A DNA stretch of 62,267 nucleotides from Anaerolineae bacterium. Its GTDB lineage: Bacteria > Chloroflexota > Anaerolineae > Anaerolineales > Villigracilaceae. Position numbers and translations under genes: made by a program. Positions 49,775-58,579 of this stretch are shown here, one piece after another (position 1 is the stretch's first letter; each line of letters opens with the position of its first letter). The notes below the pieces were generated by a model that saw only the letters and a list, made by a program, of their open reading frames with translations, had not been told where the DNA came from and ran no database searches. The stretch is taken from NCBI GenBank assembly GCA_022013685.1, contig JAKLPV010000215.1, positions 1 to 62,267 of the forward strand, in the 5' to 3' direction.

Positions 49775-51244
49775 ATGGAAAAAATCTTGAATTACATCAA
49801 CGGTGAGTGGGTTGAACCGAACGTTTCGGAATATGTGGATGTGATCAACCCGGCGACGGGGGTTGTCATCGCACGGACTCCCCTTAGCCGGGCCGCCGAT
49901 GTCGAAGCGGCAACCAAGGCTGCGGGGGATGCGCTCCAGGCCTGGCGGCGCACCCCGGCCCAGGAGCGGATTCAATACCTGTTCAAGCTGCGTGACCTGC
50001 TTAAATCTAATAATGATGAAATTGCCCGCACCATCACCAACGAATGCGGTAAGACTTTCGACGAGTCCAAGGCTGAGATGGTGCGCGCCATTGAGAATGT
50101 CGAGGTGGCCTGCGGCATCCCGATGATGATGAAGGGCGAAGTGGCCGAAGACATTGCGCCGGGCATTGACGAGTTGATGCTGCGCCAGCCGGTGGGCGTG
50201 TGCGCGACGATTGCGCCATTCAACTTCCCCGGCATGATCGCGTTTTGGTATCTGCCGTATGTGCTGGCTTGCGGTAACACCTACATTATGAAGCCTTCTG
50301 AAAAAGTGCCGATGACCATGCAGTTGATTTTCCGGCTGATCGATCAGCTTGGACTGCCCAAAGGTGTCATCAATCTGGTAAACGGCGGCAAAGAAGCGGT
50401 GGATGCGATTCTGGATCACCCAGTCATCCGCGCGGTTACGTTTGTCGGCTCGTCGAATGTGGCGAAGTACATCTACAGTCGCGCGGCAGCCAACGGCAAG
50501 CGCGTCCAGGCCCAGGGTGGGGCCAAAAACCCGGTTGTTGTCCTGCCCGATGCCGATATGGATATGGCCGTTAAGATCATCGCTGATTCTGCTTTTGGCT
50601 GCGCCGGCCAGCGCTGTCTGGCTGTTTCGTGGGCGGTAACGGTGGGCGAGGCCCGCCACCAGTTCAATGAAGCGATTTGCGATGCCGCCGCCAGCCGCAC
50701 GGTGGGCTATGGCCTGGATACCGGCATCCAGATGGGCGCGGTGATCAATTCGGCCAGCAAGGCGCGCATCGAGCAGTTGATCGGTCTCGGGGCGTCTGAG
50801 GGCGCCAGTTTGCCGGTCGATGGCCGCGGGACGATCATCAAAGGCTATGAAAACGGGCATTTTGTCCGCCCGACCATCCTGATGGATATACAGCCGCAAA
50901 GTGAGATCTGGAAAACCGAGATTTTTGGCCCGGTGTTGGGGCTGATGCACGTCAACACGATCGACGAGGCGATTGTGTTGGCAAACAGCGGCGCATATGG
51001 AAACCAGGCCAGCCTGTTTACGAACAGTGGTTCGGCGGCGCGTAAGTTCCGCTACGAAGTCGAGGCTGGTAATATTGGCATCAATATCGGTGTCGCGGCG
51101 CCGATGGCGTTCTTCCCCTTCTCTGGCTGGAAAGATTCGTTTTACGGTGACATGCATGGCCAGGGCAGCGATGCAGTTGAGTTCTTCACCCAGAAGAAGG
51201 TGGTGGTCGAGCGCTGGCCGAAGGAGTGGACGCGCAAGTTCTAG
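49775..51244 (+). CDS. mmsA: CoA-acylating methylmalonate-semialdehyde dehydrogenase
   Basis: A 489-residue aldehyde dehydrogenase of the MmsA type. It oxidises methylmalonate semialdehyde to propionyl-CoA, or malonate semialdehyde to acetyl-CoA, with NAD and CoA. Marks: the N-terminal [29 protein letters not shown] (the family substrate loop), the NAD site [12 protein letters not shown] and the catalytic Cys in [12 protein letters not shown]. Lack of the usual general-base Glu before Cys fits the CoA-acylating class. It would accept aldehydes from beta-alanine or 3-aminoisobutyrate transamination. Weak ribosome binding site. Confidence 0.92.
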   Translation: MEKILNYINGEWVEPNVSEYVDVINPATGVVIARTPLSRAADVEAATKAAGDALQAWRRTPAQERIQYLFKLRDLLKSNNDEIARTITNECGKTFDESKAEMVRAIENVEVACGIPMMMKGEVAEDIAPGIDELMLRQPVGVCATIAPFNFPGMIAFWYLPYVLACGNTYIMKPSEKVPMTMQLIFRLIDQLGLPKGVINLVNGGKEAVDAILDHPVIRAVTFVGSSNVAKYIYSRAAANGKRVQAQGGAKNPVVVLPDADMDMAVKIIADSAFGCAGQRCLAVSWAVTVGEARHQFNEAICDAAASRTVGYGLDTGIQMGAVINSASKARIEQLIGLGASEGASLPVDGRGTIIKGYENGHFVRPTILMDIQPQSEIWKTEIFGPVLGLMHVNTIDEAIVLANSGAYGNQASLFTNSGSAARKFRYEVEAGNIGINIGVAAPMAFFPFSGWKDSFYGDMHGQGSDAVEFFTQKKVVVERWPKEWTRKF

Positions 51245-51252
51245 TGTATTTT

Positions 51253-51286
51253 GCAGGAGCATGGCACGCTATGCTCCTGCGTTTTT
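51253..51286 (+). terminator. Terminator after mmsA
   Basis: A perfect 10-bp stem (GCAGGAGCAT with ATGCTCCTGC), 8-base loop, then GTTTTT. Confidence 0.88.
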
Positions 51287-51334
51287 ATCTCAACCCGCTG
51301 AGGGGCGGGGACATTCACCCAAAGGAGCTGTTCT

Positions 51335-53002
51335 ATGGATCTTGAAGGTTATGCTTATATTTGGCTGATCGTGATTTTCATTGTTGCTTTCTTTGCAGTG
51401 CGCATGGGCGTCGGGATTTGGGCCTCGCGCAAAGTTTCAAACGCTGCAGATTACATCGTGGCCGGGCGTAGCCTGCCGATCTACATGGTGGGCGCATCGG
51501 TCATGGCAACCTGGTTCGCTGCCGAGACGTTGATGGGGGCGTCATCAACTGGCTACCAGTATGGCTTCCAGGGCGTTATTTTTGACCCGTTTGGAGCGGC
51601 AGCCTGCCTGTTCATTTCGGGTTTTTTCTTTACACGCATGATGCGTCGCGCGCGCTACCTGACGGTGGTGGACTTTTTTGAGCGCCGCTATGGCGACAAG
51701 ATGACCGTTTTTGCATCCATTGCGCAGTTGATGACTTATTTTGTCTGGACGGCAGCTCAGTTTGTGGCAGCCGGAACGATCGTCAATGCCTTGTTCCCAG
51801 ATGTGCCGGTTGGCGTGGGTGTGATTATGGTGGCAATCTGGGTGACCGGCTACACCATGCTCGGTGGAATGCTGGCCGATACCCTGCTCGACTTCATCCA
51901 GATGTTCTTTACGGCTGGCGGTATGGCGCTGATTTTCTTCTTCGTTCAAGGTGCGGTTGGTGGCTGGGAAGGGATTACGAGCATCACTTCGACGCTTTAC
52001 AACTCCAACCCGTTCACCCTGCTGCCCGATATGGGGGGAGATGCTGGTTATCTTGGTTACTTCGGCGCCAGCGGTTGGATGTACTGGGGCGCAGCCTGGA
52101 TGGCGATCGGCCTCGGCTCGGTGCCAACTCAGGATCTGTTTCAGCGTTCGATGTCGGCCCGAAATGAATCGACGGCGGTCTGGGGCACTTACATGGCTGG
52201 CGCGTTGTACCTGTTCTTCGGCATCATGTCGCCGCTGGTTGGCATCATGATGTTCAAACTCGACCCAAACCTGGTCAACCCGGATGGTGTCCTGGTACAT
52301 GCTGCGATCATGTATGTTCCGCCCATCTTGACAGCGCTCTTTATGGCCGCGTTGGCCTCGGCGCTGATGAGCACCTCCGATAGCTCGTTGCTGGCGGGCG
52401 CCTCGGTTGTGACCCAGAACCTGTTCCCGCTCTTTGGCCGGAAGCTTGACCCTACCAACGAAGTCAAGTGGACACGCATCATGGTCTTGGTTAACGGCAT
52501 CATCGGTGTCGTGATTGCTCTCGGCGCGGAGGTGATTTACGAGCTTGGCGTTGTCGCCTGGACGCTCTTGCTGGTTGGTCTGTTTGTGCCGTTTGCCTTT
52601 GGCATGTACTGGAAGAAAGCCAATCAGTGGGGCGGTGTGGCCTCTGTGGTTGGCGGCTGGGGTAGCTGGGCACTTTTAACCTGGGTAACATTCCGGTTTG
52701 GCCTGGGTGGCGATTCGACCGGTTCTGTTTGCTCCGGCGGCGATCTGAGTCTGCTGGCCGCGTTCTCTGATGAGTGGTGGTGCGGCTTCTGGGACGCAGT
52801 TTACATTGCCTCCTTCCCGGCCTTCTTCATCTCTCTGCTGCTCATGGTGGCGGTATCGCTGGCTACGCAGAAAAACGATGTCCCCAAGCCCACTACCGAT
52901 GTGGACGGTAACGTGATGGATACCAACCCGTTCCACTATTTGGGAATCATCAACATCAAGGATGCTTTGCGCAAGTTGCGCCCGGAAGAGTACGACGACT
53001 AG
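51335..53002 (+). CDS. Na+/solute symporter family protein 1
   Basis: A 555-residue SSS-family transporter with about thirteen spans. Marks: the Na+-site segment near VAGRSLPIYMVGASVMATWFAAETL (two parts, ~residues 42-66), GVIFDPFGAA, and ALASALMSTSDSSLLAGAS near residue 345. An external loop near residues 456-476 contains Cys in SVCSGGD and WWCGFWD that could form a disulfide. The family imports amino acids, sugars or organic acids with Na+. About half of its residues match symporter 2 at 56768, so the pair are paralogues. AAAGGAG precedes the start. Confidence 0.93.
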   Translation: MDLEGYAYIWLIVIFIVAFFAVRMGVGIWASRKVSNAADYIVAGRSLPIYMVGASVMATWFAAETLMGASSTGYQYGFQGVIFDPFGAAACLFISGFFFTRMMRRARYLTVVDFFERRYGDKMTVFASIAQLMTYFVWTAAQFVAAGTIVNALFPDVPVGVGVIMVAIWVTGYTMLGGMLADTLLDFIQMFFTAGGMALIFFFVQGAVGGWEGITSITSTLYNSNPFTLLPDMGGDAGYLGYFGASGWMYWGAAWMAIGLGSVPTQDLFQRSMSARNESTAVWGTYMAGALYLFFGIMSPLVGIMMFKLDPNLVNPDGVLVHAAIMYVPPILTALFMAALASALMSTSDSSLLAGASVVTQNLFPLFGRKLDPTNEVKWTRIMVLVNGIIGVVIALGAEVIYELGVVAWTLLLVGLFVPFAFGMYWKKANQWGGVASVVGGWGSWALLTWVTFRFGLGGDSTGSVCSGGDLSLLAAFSDEWWCGFWDAVYIASFPAFFISLLLMVAVSLATQKNDVPKPTTDVDGNVMDTNPFHYLGIINIKDALRKLRPEEYDD

Positions 53003-53022
53003 CGCCGGAACTTTATAAAAAC

Positions 53023-53062
53023 GCAGGGTAAAAGCGGCATATTTCAGCCGTTTTTACCCTGC
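53023..53062. repeat. Hairpin element, copy 2 (GCAGGGTAAAAGCGG type)
   Basis: GCAGGGTAAAAGCGGC (53023-53038), 8-base loop, GCCGTTTTTACCCTGC (53047-53062); a 16-bp stem with one G-T pair. It is nearly the same as 4408-4447 and is likewise followed by GGTACTAGA. It may end transcription of symporter 1 or lead into the putrescine aminotransferase-like gene. Confidence 0.8.
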
Positions 53063-53151
53063 AACTAAAGAATTTTTGGTACTAGATCATCACAATACAG
53101 GATGTGTTTGTCACTTCCGAAGGTGACAGCCACAGCTCAGGAGAGAAAAGT

Positions 53152-54513
53152 ATGCCCCAAAATTTAGATTCTGCTCAACAATATGCTGAAAAATGGCTGG
53201 AAATTATCAAAAAACCCGAACAGCCGCCTGAAGAGTTGGGCAAATGGATCATTGAACAATCCATGCACAACTTTGCTGAACATTTCAATAAAGGCTGGCT
53301 GGATTACCGCAAATCGGTGACCCAGGCCGGACAATGGGCCGCCACAGAGTGGACCGGGCACGGTGCGACGTTTGAAGACGTGTTGGGGCGCAAGTTTATC
53401 GACTTTTTGGGTGGTTTCGGCATGATGGATTTGGGCTGGAGCCACCCGGAAGTGGTTGCTGCGGTTCAGGCCCAGTTGCTGCGAACGCCAATGCCCAGCC
53501 AGGAACTGATCGACCCGTTGCGTGGTGTGCTGGCCAAATTAATGGCCGACATCACCCCCGGCGACTTGAAATACGCCTGGTTTGCCGCCAGCGGCACCGA
53601 ATCAATCGAGGCCGCCATCAAGTTGGCCAAGGTCTACACCCAGAAGCCAGCCTTCATTGTCTCGGTCAAGGGGTTTCATGGTAAAACCATGGGCTCGCTT
53701 TCTATGATTGGGAAATCTGATTATCGTCAGCCAGTCGGTATGATGTATGGCGGCCCCGTTTATCACGTCCCGTTTGGGGATGCCGACGCGGTTGAAAAAC
53801 AGCTTGATATCTGCGAGAAGATTGGTATCGGTGTGGCAGCCGTCTTGATGGAACCCATCCAGGGTGAAGCGGGTGGCATCGTCCCGCCGGATGATTTCTG
53901 GCCGCGTATTCGTGAAGCCACGAAAAAGCACGGCACCCTGCTCATTGCCGATGAAGTTCAGACCGGCCTGGGTCGCACCGGCAAACTGTGGGGTGTCGAG
54001 CACTGGAATGTTGTCCCGGATATCATTGCTGTTGCCAAATCGCTCGGCGGCGGCGTGATGCCGATTTGCGCGGTTATCACCACTGAAGAGATTTTCCAAC
54101 CCTTCATGTATCCCAACCCCTTCCTGCAAACCACCACCACTGGTGGCGGCGCGCTGGCCTGTTCGGCGGCGATCGCGGCAATCAATGTCACCGTCCGCGA
54201 CCGGTTGTGGGAAGCAGCGGAGGAAAAAGGCAATTACATCATGCCAAAGGTCAAAGCCCTGGCTGAGAAATATCCCAAGCTTTACAAGGGTGTAACCGGC
54301 AAAGGCTTGCTGATTGGCCAGCACTTCCAGACGCCGGAACTGGGCGGGGAGGTAGCCGCAGCGCTGTTCAAGCGCGGCGTACTCGTTGCCGGGACTTTGA
54401 CCAGCGCCCAAACCATCCGCATTGAGCCGCCACTGGTCATCACTTACGATGAGATTAATCAGGGCCTGGCCGCTTTGGAGGAAGCGACCGCAGCGGTAGC
54501 GGCAGCCCAATGA
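53152..54513 (+). CDS. Putrescine aminotransferase-like class III aminotransferase
   Basis: A 453-residue PLP enzyme that resembles E. coli YgjG/PatA closely from memory, including the long N-terminal helical part (LEYRKSV-like LDYRKSVTQAGQ), the DFLGGFGMMDLGWSHPEVV segment, LKYAWFAASGTESIEAAIKL, IADEVQTGLGRTGKLW, the Schiff-base Lys in AVAKSLGGGVMP and the end motif VAGTLTSAQTIRIEPPL. YgjG converts putrescine or cadaverine to the aminoaldehyde with 2-oxoglutarate. AGGAGAG lies 10 bases before ATG 53152. Confidence 0.9.
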   Translation: MPQNLDSAQQYAEKWLEIIKKPEQPPEELGKWIIEQSMHNFAEHFNKGWLDYRKSVTQAGQWAATEWTGHGATFEDVLGRKFIDFLGGFGMMDLGWSHPEVVAAVQAQLLRTPMPSQELIDPLRGVLAKLMADITPGDLKYAWFAASGTESIEAAIKLAKVYTQKPAFIVSVKGFHGKTMGSLSMIGKSDYRQPVGMMYGGPVYHVPFGDADAVEKQLDICEKIGIGVAAVLMEPIQGEAGGIVPPDDFWPRIREATKKHGTLLIADEVQTGLGRTGKLWGVEHWNVVPDIIAVAKSLGGGVMPICAVITTEEIFQPFMYPNPFLQTTTTGGGALACSAAIAAINVTVRDRLWEAAEEKGNYIMPKVKALAEKYPKLYKGVTGKGLLIGQHFQTPELGGEVAAALFKRGVLVAGTLTSAQTIRIEPPLVITYDEINQGLAALEEATAAVAAAQ

Positions 54514-54535
54514 ATTAATCTTTACAAAAATTTTG

Positions 54536-54563
54536 TTGTAGCTGTGTGAATTCTGGCTATAAT
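54536..54563 (+). promoter_or_regulatory. Possible promoter far upstream of the second Lrp gene
   Basis: TTGTAG, 16 bases, TATAAT. It lies 277 bases before ATG 54840, so it implies a long leader or a separate small RNA. Confidence 0.5.
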
Positions 54564-54599
54564 CTAAAAATTGCAACCTGAAATTCACAATCGAATATT

Positions 54600-54628
54600 G
54601 GGGTGCAGGTTCGCCAGACCTGCGCCCC
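54600..54628. repeat. GC-rich hairpin in the spacer
   Basis: GGGGTGCAGGT, 7-base loop, ACCTGCGCCCC; 11 bp with one G-T pair. No T run follows, so it is unlikely to be a terminator. Confidence 0.65.
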
Positions 54629-54839
54629 AGTTATGTTGTCAGCCTAATGTTTTACAAGGCGGCCGGTTCTGTATGCGCCTGCATGGATTTATTAGTCGAA
54701 GACCCCGACTTAAAACTCGAGTGTCGAGGCCGTTCGATATCAGGATACTGTTTAACTTTTTGTTATTTAAAATGTCAAAAATTTGCGTAATAGTTATTTA
54801 AATGTTGACTTTGCTCATAAAAAGGAGTAATATTTACAT

Positions 54840-55307
54840 ATGGACAATGCAATCGGTAGTCGTTCTGTTGAGAGTTTGGACGAAATTGATCGCTTCATCA
54901 TCGAGTCCTTGCGCCAGGATGGGCGCATGCCGTTTGCCCAGATTGCCCAGCAGTTAAATGTTTCACCGGGTATGATTCGGATGCGCTACAACCGCCTGGT
55001 TGAAACCGGTTTTTTGCACGTGGTTGCGGTTTCCAATCCGCTGCGCATGGGGTTGAACACGATGGCTATGATCGGTGTGCGTGTGCAGGGCAGCCGTTTG
55101 CTTGATGTGGCAGAGAAGATCGCCGCGTTGGATGAGGTGGTTTACCTGGTTGTTTCTTCGGGGTCATACGATATCATGGTCGAGGTTTTTTGTCGTGACC
55201 GCGATCATTTGTTGAAATTCCTGACCGAGAGCCTGTACAAGATCGATGGCATTCGCGAAACCAATTCCTTTGTTTACTTGAAGATCATCAAAGAGATTTA
55301 TTTCTAA
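54840..55307 (+). CDS. Lrp/AsnC-family regulator 2
   Basis: A 155-residue regulator. Helix-turn-helix at residues ~12-62 (LDEIDRFIIESLRQDGRMPF, then LNVSPGMIRMRYNRLVETG) and a RAM domain to the end (VVSSGSYDIMVEVFCRD). It is only distantly similar to regulator 1. The protein probably responds to an amino acid or amine and controls the second half of the island. AAGGAG is 12 bases before ATG 54840, a rather long spacing. Confidence 0.92.
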   Translation: MDNAIGSRSVESLDEIDRFIIESLRQDGRMPFAQIAQQLNVSPGMIRMRYNRLVETGFLHVVAVSNPLRMGLNTMAMIGVRVQGSRLLDVAEKIAALDEVVYLVVSSGSYDIMVEVFCRDRDHLLKFLTESLYKIDGIRETNSFVYLKIIKEIYF

Positions 55308-55467
55308 CTGTATGCTTGTTGATGTTTTTGCCTATAGCGCGTTTTTTTTGTTCTCCCTTGTTGCGTGACTATCGTTTTGCTGATTGCAAAACATAAAATT
55401 GGAATCTACCGGCATGTTCGGTAAAAATACCGGCTGGCTGGTATAAAACCACAAGGAGAAATTTTTT

Positions 55468-56670
55468 ATGAAAGTATTGCTCGTCGGCGTCGGTGGTGTG
55501 GGTGAGGCGATTGTTGCCATCGCAAAGGAACGTTCTTGGGTGGATCAGATCGTGCTGGCTGATTATAACGTCAGGCGCGCTGAGGAGGTCGCTGCTAAAT
55601 TCGGCGACCCGAAACGTTTCCCGGTTGAATTTGTCGATGCTTCGAAGCAGGAAATGATCGAAGGCCTGGCCCGCAAATATGGGGTCGATTTGATCATGAA
55701 TTCGGTTGACCCGGTCTACAACAAGCAGATTTTTGATGCCGCTTATGCTGTGGGTGCTCATTACATGGATATGGCAATGACGCTCTCCGAGCCGCATCCT
55801 GACCTTCCTCACGAACTGCCGGGTGTCAAACTGGGGGATTACCAGTTTGAAAAGGCAAAAGATTGGGAGCAAAAAGGATTGCTGGCGCTGGTTGGCCTGG
55901 GTGTTGAGCCGGGCATGGCCGATGTCTTTGCGCGTTATGCCCAGGATCACCTTTTTGATGAAATTGAAGAAGTTGGCATTCGCGATGGGGCCAACATCGA
56001 GATCGAAGGCTACGAATTTGCCCCAAACTTCTCGATCTGGACGACCATCGAAGAGTGCCTCAATCCGCCTGTAATTTGGGAAGAAGGCAAAGGCTGGTTT
56101 ACGACCGCTCCGTTCTCAGAACCGGAAGTTTTCGATTTTCCAGAGATTGGTCCGGTCGAAGTGGTCAACGTTGAGCATGAGGAAGTTTTGCTTGTGCCGC
56201 GCTGGGTCAAGGCCAAACGTGTTACCTTCAAGTATGGACTGGGTGACCAGTTTATTGGAGTGCTTAAAACCTTGCACATGCTCGGCCTGGACAATAAAGA
56301 AAAAATCAACGTTAAGGGGATGCAGGTTGCTCCGCGTGATGTGGTTGCTGCCTGTTTGCCCGACCCGGCCTATTTGGGTGATAAAATGAAGGGTAAAACC
56401 TGCGCCGGAACATGGGTTAAGGGTAAAAAAGATGGCAAAGAGCGGCAGGTATATCTTTACCAGGTTGCCGACAACGAGGAATGTATGAATCGCTGGGGTT
56501 GCCAGGCGGTGGTTGCCCAAACTGCTTTTAGCGCCGTGATCGGATGGGATCTCATCAAGCATGGTGCGTGGAAGGGGACGGGCGTTCTTGGCCCGGAAGC
56601 CTTCCCGCCAGAACCATTCATGAAAAAAATGGCTGAATACGGTTTCCCATACGGAATAAAAGAAATGTAA
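55468..56670 (+). CDS. Saccharopine dehydrogenase family oxidoreductase
   Basis: A 400-residue NAD(P)-dependent enzyme with the Rossmann motif LLVGVGGVGEAIVAIAKE at residues 4-21 and VLADYNVRRAEEVAAKF. The central LVGLGVEPGMADVFARYAQD near residue 140 is the family active-site segment. It could be saccharopine dehydrogenase (glutamate forming), or a carboxynorspermidine-type synthase; the polyamine-like context makes both plausible. It diverges clearly from the enzyme at 4486. AAGGAG lies nine bases before ATG 55468. A short GTTTTGC/GCAAAAC hairpin lies upstream near 55373-55391. Confidence 0.88.
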   Translation: MKVLLVGVGGVGEAIVAIAKERSWVDQIVLADYNVRRAEEVAAKFGDPKRFPVEFVDASKQEMIEGLARKYGVDLIMNSVDPVYNKQIFDAAYAVGAHYMDMAMTLSEPHPDLPHELPGVKLGDYQFEKAKDWEQKGLLALVGLGVEPGMADVFARYAQDHLFDEIEEVGIRDGANIEIEGYEFAPNFSIWTTIEECLNPPVIWEEGKGWFTTAPFSEPEVFDFPEIGPVEVVNVEHEEVLLVPRWVKAKRVTFKYGLGDQFIGVLKTLHMLGLDNKEKINVKGMQVAPRDVVAACLPDPAYLGDKMKGKTCAGTWVKGKKDGKERQVYLYQVADNEECMNRWGCQAVVAQTAFSAVIGWDLIKHGAWKGTGVLGPEAFPPEPFMKKMAEYGFPYGIKEM

Positions 56671-56680
56671 TTGCGACAAA

Positions 56681-56725
56681 CGTCATCCTCTACGCTCTTG
56701 CGGGTTTAGGGGATGACGATTTTTT
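56681..56725 (+). terminator. Terminator after the saccharopine dehydrogenase-like gene
   Basis: CGTCATCC (56681-56688) pairs with GGATGACG (56711-56718), extended by four further pairs with one mismatch, followed by ATTTTTT. Confidence 0.8.
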
Positions 56726-56767
56726 GGCGTTCATGCGCCGCCACTACTTACATGGGAGGTTGTTGTA

Positions 56768-58378
56768 ATGGAAAACTATGAATATTCTTGGTTGATCGTT
56801 TGGGCAATTGTCGGGCTTTTGATCATTCGTCTGGGGGTGGGTTACTGGGCGTCAAAAAAAATAGAAACCACAACCGATTATGTGCTTGCCGGTCGTCGCC
56901 TGCCGATCTGGATGGCGGCGCCCTCCATTATGGCGACCTGGTTTGCCGCCGAAACCTTGATGGGGTCGAGTTCCGAAGCCTATAAATATGGTTTGCAGGG
57001 CGTTATCTTCGACCCCTTTGGCGCAACGTTGTGCCTGGTGCTTTCAGGTTTGTTGATCGTTCGTTTGGCGCGCCGCGCCCAATATGTCACCATCATGGAC
57101 TTTTTCCAACAGCGTTACGGCACGACCATGTCGGTGGTTGGTTCCATTGCCCAGATCATCGGCTATTTTGGCTGGACCGCCGCCCAAATCGTTGCCGGCG
57201 GTGCGATTTTGCAGTCACTCCTTGGTTGGGATCTGTCGGTCGGAATGATTATGGTGGCAGGCATCGTTACCATCTACACCATGGCGGGCGGTCTGTGGGC
57301 TGATACGGCCCTAGATTTCATGCAGATGTTCCTGACGATGGGCGGCCTGTTGGTCATCTTTGGCGGCATTCTCTGGGCTGTTGGCGGGCTGGATGCCTTC
57401 ATTGGCATGGCCGGGGCCCAGTATACGGATTACCCGTTTGCGATGGCGCCAACTGCGGAAGAAGGTTATCTTGGTTATCAGGGCACTCTCGGCTGGCTCT
57501 ACTATGCTGCCGCTTGGATGGCGATTGGCCTCGGTTCCATCCCGGCCCAGGATTACCTGCAACGCACTTGCGCCGCGCGCAATGAAAATGTGGCCGTCAA
57601 ATCAACTTATATTGCTGCTTTCCTGTACATCACCTTTGGTGTGCTCTCGCCTTTTATCGGGATGGCTGCATACACAGCGATTGGCCCGGAAATTGACGCT
57701 GACAACACGCAATTTATCCTGATCACGATGGCGATGAAGTATCTCAGCCCAATCCTGGTTGCGCTCTTTGTGGCAGCCCTGGCCTCTGCGCTGATGTCCA
57801 CTTCCGATAGCTCGATGCTGGCCGGGGCAACAATGTTCACTGAGAACATTGTCAAAGTTTTCAAGCCCGACCTGACTGACAAGAGTCAACTGTTTTTGAC
57901 CCGCGCTGCGCTGGTTGTAAGCGGCGTACTAAGCTTGATGATTGCGCTCTGGGCGCGCTCAATCTATGAACTGGCTGTGCTTGCCAATACCTGTATTCTG
58001 GTAGGGATGGTCGCGCCCTACGTGATCGGTATGTACTGGAAAAAGGCCAACCACATTGGCGCGCTGGCATCCTTCTTCTCCGGTTCGATTTCGTGGGGAT
58101 TCCTGTCGGTTTATTATTACTATGCGCCCGAATTTGGCACCTTTGCCATTTGCGAAGGCGATTTATACTGCTCCCTGTGGGATGCTGTTTACATTGGTTC
58201 AGCGCCCGCCTTCTTTATTTCGGTTGTGGCTTTCATCGTTGTCTCGCTTGCTACGGGCAAGATCGACCCGCCCAAGGTTCTTAAAGACATCTATGGCAGG
58301 CCGGTCAGCATGAAGAATGCCCTCGGCTGGAGCAAGCTGAACGAGGAGCCGGCTCCTGATACAACCTCCGGGGATTGA
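56768..58378 (+). CDS. Na+/solute symporter family protein 2
   Basis: A 536-residue SSS-family transporter with about thirteen spans, paralogous to 51335-53002. Same landmarks: LAGRRLPIWMAAPSIMATWF, LQGVIFDPFGA and ALASALMSTSDSSMLAGAT. The external loop again carries two Cys (AICEGDLYCSLWD) at a slightly different spacing. The C-terminal tail ends in a soluble Pro/Asp-rich segment. Substrate unknown; neighbours suggest an amino acid or amine. GGGAGG precedes the start. Confidence 0.93.
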   Translation: MENYEYSWLIVWAIVGLLIIRLGVGYWASKKIETTTDYVLAGRRLPIWMAAPSIMATWFAAETLMGSSSEAYKYGLQGVIFDPFGATLCLVLSGLLIVRLARRAQYVTIMDFFQQRYGTTMSVVGSIAQIIGYFGWTAAQIVAGGAILQSLLGWDLSVGMIMVAGIVTIYTMAGGLWADTALDFMQMFLTMGGLLVIFGGILWAVGGLDAFIGMAGAQYTDYPFAMAPTAEEGYLGYQGTLGWLYYAAAWMAIGLGSIPAQDYLQRTCAARNENVAVKSTYIAAFLYITFGVLSPFIGMAAYTAIGPEIDADNTQFILITMAMKYLSPILVALFVAALASALMSTSDSSMLAGATMFTENIVKVFKPDLTDKSQLFLTRAALVVSGVLSLMIALWARSIYELAVLANTCILVGMVAPYVIGMYWKKANHIGALASFFSGSISWGFLSVYYYYAPEFGTFAICEGDLYCSLWDAVYIGSAPAFFISVVAFIVVSLATGKIDPPKVLKDIYGRPVSMKNALGWSKLNEEPAPDTTSGD

Positions 58379-58393
58379 TTTCTTGAAGTATTT

Positions 58394-58435
58394 TATACAA
58401 TTCAGGCCACGTTTAAGCGTGGCCTGAATTGTATA
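58394..58435 (+). terminator. Long hairpin after symporter 2
   Basis: A perfect 18-bp stem (58394-58411 with 58418-58435), 6-base loop. It lies 16 bases after the stop codon; only TTT follows two bases later. Confidence 0.75.
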
Positions 58436-58458
58436 TTTCGGCAAAAAATAGCATAAAA

Positions 58459-58465
58459 ATGTCAA
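58459..58465 (+). promoter_or_regulatory. ATGTCAA site upstream of the aldehyde oxidoreductase
   Basis: The local sequence AAAATGTCAAAAA also occurs before the second Lrp gene (54769-54781). It is a candidate Lrp-type site. Confidence 0.35.
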
Positions 58466-58512
58466 AAACGTTCAATAATACTTTGTATTTTGTTGTTTTC
58501 GGAAAGTTACAA

Positions 58513-58541
58513 TTGCCTTTTCGATTTACAAACTTTATAAT
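58513..58541 (+). promoter_or_regulatory. Sigma-70 promoter of the aldehyde oxidoreductase gene
   Basis: TTGCCT (58513-58518), 17 bases, TATAAT (58536-58541), 38 bases before ATG 58580. Confidence 0.65.
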
Positions 58542-58579
58542 CGGTCCAAGAAAATTGTCTTTCCCAAGGAGGTTATGCC

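Larger units (their letters stand above)
54514..54839 (+). other. 326-bp spacer with promoter, hairpin and A/T-rich Lrp-like region
   Basis: No convincing gene. It holds a sigma-70-like promoter (54536-54563), a hairpin (54600-54628), a stretch without clear features, and an A/T-rich end with ATGTCAA (54772-54778) and TTGAC (54805-54809) before the second Lrp gene. A 76-codon open frame at 54571-54801 looks like chance: no start signal and atypical composition. Confidence 0.6.

Noticed and set aside
54571..54801. A 76-residue gene in the 326-bp spacer
   Set aside because: It has no ribosome binding site, starts with a non-ATG codon, contains a hairpin and a repeat-like segment, and its composition is not protein-like.
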